Shown here piece by piece: positions 3,713 through 7,218 of a stretch of 7,218 nt of DNA. Source of the DNA: an uncultured Caulobacteraceae bacterium (GTDB lineage: Bacteria; Pseudomonadota; Alphaproteobacteria; Caulobacterales; Caulobacteraceae); NCBI GenBank assembly GCA_946482375.1, contig CAMLRH010000133.1, positions 1-7,218 of the forward strand, given 5' to 3'. Position 1 is the first letter of the stretch; each line of letters starts with the position of its first letter. The position numbers and the translations under genes are program-made. The notes below the pieces were generated by a model. The model was not told where the DNA came from. It saw only the letters and a program-made list of their open reading frames with translations, and did no database searches.

Positions 3713-4095
3713 GCCACCAGCGGGACGTCCGCCGGGGGCATCGGATACTCTGACAACTTTTCCGGTCTCACCCATGCGAGCGCCTCATGTTCTCGCGCCG
3801 TGACAAAGCCGTCCCAGCGCCGGCACAGGTAAAGTGGCATGAGTAAGTGAAACGAGTCGTAACCGTGTGAGGTAAACACGAACGGCGCGAGACAGGCTTG
3901 AGTGACGTTAATGTCGAGCTCTTCCTTGAGCTCGCGGATGAGGCATTCCTCTGGGGTTTCCAGCTTCTCAACCTTACCGCCCGGAAACTCCCACATGCCT
4001 GCCAATTGTTTACCATGTGGCCGTTTGCAGATCAGGACGCGTCCATCGGCGTCGATCAGCGCGCAGGCCGCGACAAGGACAATGGGCTTGGTCAG
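3691..4095 (-). CDS. MutT-like Nudix hydrolase, NTP pyrophosphohydrolase (134 aa, CTG start)
   Basis: A Nudix enzyme of the MutT/CTP-pyrophosphohydrolase type, expected to hydrolyse (oxidised) nucleoside triphosphates to monophosphates and pyrophosphate. It shows IVLVAACALIDADGRVLI, then KRPHGKQLAGMWEFPGGKVE and the Nudix box from Gly40: Glu46, then REL..EEL at 54-60. The last glycine of the box consensus is Asp61. LLMPLYLCRRWDG and the terminal YPMPPADVPLVAWLRDLL fit complete relatives. No ATG, GTG or TTG lies ahead of the first strand; CTG at 4095-4093, overlapping the argJ TGA (CTGA), restores the expected N-terminus TKPIVLV. A single A-to-C change in argJ's last codon (TCA to TCC, both Ser) would account for loss of a normal ATGA overlap. 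GC is about 53% over 3841-4020, against about 70% or more in flanking genes, with codons such as TTA, AGA, ACT and CAA, suggesting foreign origin. Confidence 0.88.
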   Translation of the reverse strand: MTKPIVLVAACALIDADGRVLICKRPHGKQLAGMWEFPGGKVEKLETPEECLIRELKEELDINVTQACLAPFVFTSHGYDSFHLLMPLYLCRRWDGFVTAREHEALAWVRPEKLSEYPMPPADVPLVAWLRDLL

Positions 4096-5417
4096 GACCG
4101 GTAATCCGCGTTGATGGCGACGTATTCCTTGGTCAGGTCGCAGGTCCAGACCGTGGCCGAGCCGCGACCGACGCCGACGTCGACGGCGACCTCCAGCTCC
4201 TGCCGCTTCATGTAGGCGCTCATCTTGGCTTCGGAGTAGTCGGGCGAGACCGCGCCGTCCCGCGCCGCCCACAGTTCACCGAACTTGATGGCGACCCGGT
4301 CGCGGTTGATCGGCTCGTCGGCCCGCCCGGCGGCCATGACGATGCGGCCCCAGTTGGCGTCCTCGCCGGCGAAGGCGGTCTTGACCAGCGGACTTTCGGC
4401 AATGGTCCGCGCGATCTTCCGCGCCGAAGCCGGGCTCTGGGCGCCGGTGACGGAGATCCTGACGAACTTGGTCGCCCCCTCGCCGTCCCGCACCAGTTGC
4501 AGGGCGAGGTCGAGCAGCACCGCCTCCAGCTTCTCGCGGAAGTCGGCGAGGCGATGGTCGCCAGCCCTGGCCACCCTGGGCGCGCCGGACTGGCCGGTGG
4601 CGAACAGCATCAGCGTGTCGTTGGTCGAGCGGTCGCCGTCCACCGTCACCGCGTTGAAGGTCGTGCGCGTATAGAGCTGCACCAGCGTCTTCAGCGCCGC
4701 GGGCGCGATGGCCGCGTCGGTGACCACGAAGGCCAGCATGGTCGCCATGTCGGGCGCGATCATGCCCGAGCCCTTGGCGATGCCGGCGATCCTGACCTCC
4801 TGTCCGTCGATGCGCGCGGTCGCGTAGGCGCCTTTCGGGAAGGTGTCGGTGGTCATGATCGCCTGGGCGGCGGCGGCCCAGCCGTCTTCGCTCAGCCCCT
4901 GCTCGATCTGCGGCAAGCGGGCGGTGATCTTGGTGTCGTCGAGCAGCACGCCGATGACACCGGTCGAGGCCATCATCACGTCGCGCTGCCGGCAGCCGAA
5001 CCGCTTGGCGACGGCCGTCGCCACACGCCGCACCGCGTCGGCGCCCGGCTTGCCCGTGAAGCTGTTGGCGCAACCGGCGTTGACTACCAGCGCCCGCACG
5101 TCTTCACCCTTGGTGGCTTCCAGGTGCTTCTGGCACCAGTCCACCGGCGCCGAGCCGACGCCGTGCCGGGTGAAGACGCCCGCCGCCGTGGTCCCCTTGG
5201 CGAAGCGCATGATCAGCAGATCCTCGCGCACGCGCTTGTAGAAGCCGGCCCGCGCGGTCGCCATCTCGACGCCCGCGACCGGTGGCATGTCAGGGAACGG
5301 CACGGCCAGCGGCGAGACCTTCAGCCCCGGCTTGCCGGGCTTGGCCGGGGGGTTGTCGGCGTCCTTCCGCGACGCCCGCTTCAGGGCGTTCTGGAGGATT
5401 TTGGGCGTTCGGCTCAT
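4092..5417 (-). CDS. argJ: Bifunctional glutamate N-acetyltransferase / ornithine acetyltransferase ArgJ (441 aa)
   Basis: ArgJ moves the acetyl group from N-acetylornithine to glutamate in the cyclic arginine pathway and, in bifunctional forms, also makes N-acetylglutamate from acetyl-CoA. The self-cleavage site is present: KGSGMIAPDMATMLAF, where the Ala225-Thr226 bond is cut and Thr226 becomes the N-terminal nucleophile of the beta subunit. Other family blocks are LLIMRFAKGTTAAGVFTRHG (about 67-86), NAGCANSFTG (113-122), STGVIGVLL (151-159), NAVTVDGDRSTNDT (255-268), GEDANWGRI (351-359) and the end DLTKEYVAINADYRS. Length is slightly above the usual 400 or so because of a basic, proline-rich N-terminal extension of about 35 residues. 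ATG at 5417 overlaps the stop of the lipoprotein gene as ATGA, which supports this start and translational coupling. Whether it is mono- or bifunctional cannot be told from sequence alone. Confidence 0.96.
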   Translation of the reverse strand: MSRTPKILQNALKRASRKDADNPPAKPGKPGLKVSPLAVPFPDMPPVAGVEMATARAGFYKRVREDLLIMRFAKGTTAAGVFTRHGVGSAPVDWCQKHLEATKGEDVRALVVNAGCANSFTGKPGADAVRRVATAVAKRFGCRQRDVMMASTGVIGVLLDDTKITARLPQIEQGLSEDGWAAAAQAIMTTDTFPKGAYATARIDGQEVRIAGIAKGSGMIAPDMATMLAFVVTDAAIAPAALKTLVQLYTRTTFNAVTVDGDRSTNDTLMLFATGQSGAPRVARAGDHRLADFREKLEAVLLDLALQLVRDGEGATKFVRISVTGAQSPASARKIARTIAESPLVKTAFAGEDANWGRIVMAAGRADEPINRDRVAIKFGELWAARDGAVSPDYSEAKMSAYMKRQELEVAVDVGVGRGSATVWTCDLTKEYVAINADYRS

Positions 5418-6337
5418 GGTTGCGCCGCCTGTGCGGGGGCCGAGGCCGGCTCCTTCGGCGCGCCGGGCACCTCCGGCGCGGGCTTCAGCAGGGTTTCGAC
5501 CTTGGCCTTGCCGCGCAGCTTTTCCAGCAGGTCGCGGACCTGGTCATAGGTCAGGAACCGCACGATCTGCGGCCGGGCGGTTTCCAGCGTCAGCGGCGCT
5601 TCCTTGCGCCGGTCCTCGACCTTGACGATGGCAAAGCCGTTGTCGACGGCGAAGGGGCCAAGCAGGTCGCCGGCCTGCGAATTTGCCATCGCGACCTGAT
5701 AGCTCTCCGGCATGACGTCGATCGTCGCGTAACCCATGTCGCCCCCGCTGAAGCGGGTGGCCGTGTCCATGGAACGCTCCATGGCCAGCGCCTCGAACGA
5801 GCCGCCGGCCAGGATCGCCTTGCGGACCTGGATGGCCTCGGCTTCCGAGGCGACCACGATGTGCCGCGCCCTGAATTCCTCGGACTGCCGCGAGAGTTTC
5901 ACCTGCTCCTGATAGAGGTCCTGGATGGCGTCCTCGCTGACTGCCTTCTCGACGACGCTTTCGACCAGCAGGTCGCCCAGCACCCGGTCGCGCGCCGAGG
6001 CCCGCCGCCGCTTGGCCGCCGCGTCGTCGTCCAGGCCGCGGCGCACGGCCTCGGCGGCCAGCAGCTTCTGGTCGACGACCTCGTCCATCACCCGCCGGAA
6101 CATTTCGGAGGAGGCGTCGAGCGGCTCGCCCTGGCTGATCAGGCCCTGCGCCACCGCCTCGCGCTTGACGTCGGACGCCCAGACCGTCTTGCCGTCCACC
6201 TTGGCCACGGCGATGTCACCGGCCTCCGGCGGCTTCTCGGCGTCGCGGTCGCCCCCGCAGCCGGCCAGCGTCAGGCACGCGGCCGCCGCGAGGCCAAGGC
6301 CCCAGGCGCGCAAGGCTGACGCGGTGCGAACGGCCAT
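5414..6337 (-). CDS. Parvulin-type peptidyl-prolyl isomerase lipoprotein (307 aa)
   Basis: A PpiC/SurA-like folding factor anchored in the envelope. A basic N-terminus and hydrophobic stretch (LRAWGLGLAAAACLTLAGC) end in the lipobox LAGC, with Cys27 the lipidation site. A SurA-like N-terminal chaperone region follows (about 40-150: VDGKTVWASDVKRE, FRRVMDEVVDQKLLAAEAVR). The parvulin domain is at about 153-245: FRARHIVVASEAEAIQVRKAI, GGSFEALAMERS, GGDMGYATIDVMPESY, then GPFAVDNGFAIVKVEDRR. The tail is rich in Pro and Ala. The protein would be expected to isomerise proline bonds or chaperone secreted proteins in the periplasm, a fit with the divergent secA. The start at 6337 has GGAGGG (6354-6349) 11 nt upstream, a rather long spacing. 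The gene heads the run with argJ, mutT and the pilin. The prediction of family is firm; the substrate is unknown. Confidence 0.92.
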   Translation of the reverse strand: MAVRTASALRAWGLGLAAAACLTLAGCGGDRDAEKPPEAGDIAVAKVDGKTVWASDVKREAVAQGLISQGEPLDASSEMFRRVMDEVVDQKLLAAEAVRRGLDDDAAAKRRRASARDRVLGDLLVESVVEKAVSEDAIQDLYQEQVKLSRQSEEFRARHIVVASEAEAIQVRKAILAGGSFEALAMERSMDTATRFSGGDMGYATIDVMPESYQVAMANSQAGDLLGPFAVDNGFAIVKVEDRRKEAPLTLETARPQIVRFLTYDQVRDLLEKLRGKAKVETLLKPAPEVPGAPKEPASAPAQAAQP

Positions 6338-6417
6338 CTCGGAAAACGCCCTCCGGCTCAGGTTGGAAACGCTCCCTATCCCCCCAGGGGCGCGGCGCCA
6401 AGTTCACCTACCGCTCG

Positions 6418-6446
6418 TTGACTTCGAAGGCCTCGCTGCTTAAGTC
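6418..6446 (+). promoter_or_regulatory. Candidate housekeeping promoter of secA
   Basis: TTGACT (6418-6423) stands ahead of GCTTAAGTC (6438-6446), about 13 nt after TTGACTT. This resembles the Caulobacter housekeeping sigma factor consensus (TTGACGS, 10-14 nt, GCTANAWC) in both spacing and content, with imperfections in the -10 part. Transcription from here would give a leader of about 80 nt before the secA ATG. The 196-bp region serves divergent genes; no convincing promoter for the lipoprotein gene was found on the other strand, although the C- and G-runs at about 6378-6390 lie where one would be. Confidence 0.45.
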
Positions 6447-6474
6447 TCCCGCGCGCTGAACAGGGCGGTTTTCC

Positions 6475-6492
6475 GAGAGCATTCAGGCTCTC
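6475..6492 (+). promoter_or_regulatory. Hairpin in the secA leader
   Basis: GAGAGC (6475-6480) and GCTCTC (6487-6492) are perfectly complementary around a 6-nt loop (attcag). An alternative register pairs CGAGAG (6474-6479) with CTCTCG (6490-6495). The hairpin would fold about 40 nt before the secA start codon. No T-run follows, so it is not a plain terminator. No strong Shine-Dalgarno is seen in front of the ATG (GGA at about 6521 is too far), so the leader may matter for translation. Confidence 0.3.
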
Positions 6493-6533
6493 TCGCGTTC
6501 GCTGGCGCGCCTAATTATTCGGATCACCCCCGC

Positions 6534-7218
<685 letters not shown>

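Noticed and set aside
5414..5417. ATGA overlap of the lipoprotein gene and argJ as unusual
   Set aside because: This is a common, normal coupling arrangement and is noted only as operon evidence.
4017..5549. 510-codon + strand ORF antisense to argJ
   Set aside because: A GC-rich shadow frame: repetitive Arg/Gly/His composition with no domain, opposite a well conserved gene.
5282..6319. 345-codon + strand ORF antisense to the parvulin lipoprotein gene
   Set aside because: Shadow frame with typical Leu/Arg/Gly/Asp bias and no recognisable domain.

Overview
The window looks like the chromosome of a high-GC alphaproteobacterium, most likely in or near the Caulobacterales. The evidence is the very GC-rich coding sequence of the right-hand two thirds, the character of the SecA, ArgJ, parvulin lipoprotein, Flp pilin and ComF sequences, and a secA promoter candidate that fits the Caulobacter housekeeping pattern better than the E. 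coli one. The genus is an inference from protein character, since no search could be run.

Region 1 (1 to about 2455) is accessory DNA, the right-hand end of an integrated element. It holds a 59-residue acidic-tailed ORF, a repeat-rich AT-richer segment that looks like a resolvase (res-type) site and promoter, and a Tn3/Hin-type serine recombinase on the + strand. A compact − strand cluster follows: an exported surface-adhesin-E-like protein, an XRE/Cro-type regulator, and two very small single-span membrane protein genes (35 and 38 residues). A 44-codon + strand ORF ends right at the element boundary.

Region 2 (about 2455 to 3555) begins with the first 68 or so codons of comF, whose reading frame leaves the ComF family inside the first zinc ribbon. 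The element therefore sits inside comF. Divergent from this fragment, with start codons interlocked in one CATG, is a class I methyltransferase-fold gene of the NDUFAF5/BioC-like group.

Region 3 (3545 to 6337, − strand) reads, in transcription order, as a parvulin-type lipoprotein, argJ (ATGA overlap), a MutT/Nudix hydrolase (CTGA overlap) and a small Flp/Fap pilin. The operon is typical host DNA except for mutT. Its core drops to about 53% GC, uses A/T-ending codons and has no usual start codon; the pilin at its 3' edge has also lost a normally placed start. A gene replacement or an incoming segment there is a reasonable explanation.

Region 4 (6338 to 7218) is a 196-bp divergent intergenic region with a promoter and a leader hairpin, followed by the first 228 codons of secA, which runs off the end. 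SecA and the parvulin lipoprotein, divergently transcribed, both serve protein export and envelope folding, while argJ and mutT are housekeeping. No rRNA, tRNA, CRISPR array or recognisable insertion sequence was seen. The best candidates for new biology are the small membrane-protein/XRE module, the res-like array, and the anomalous mutT-pilin junction.
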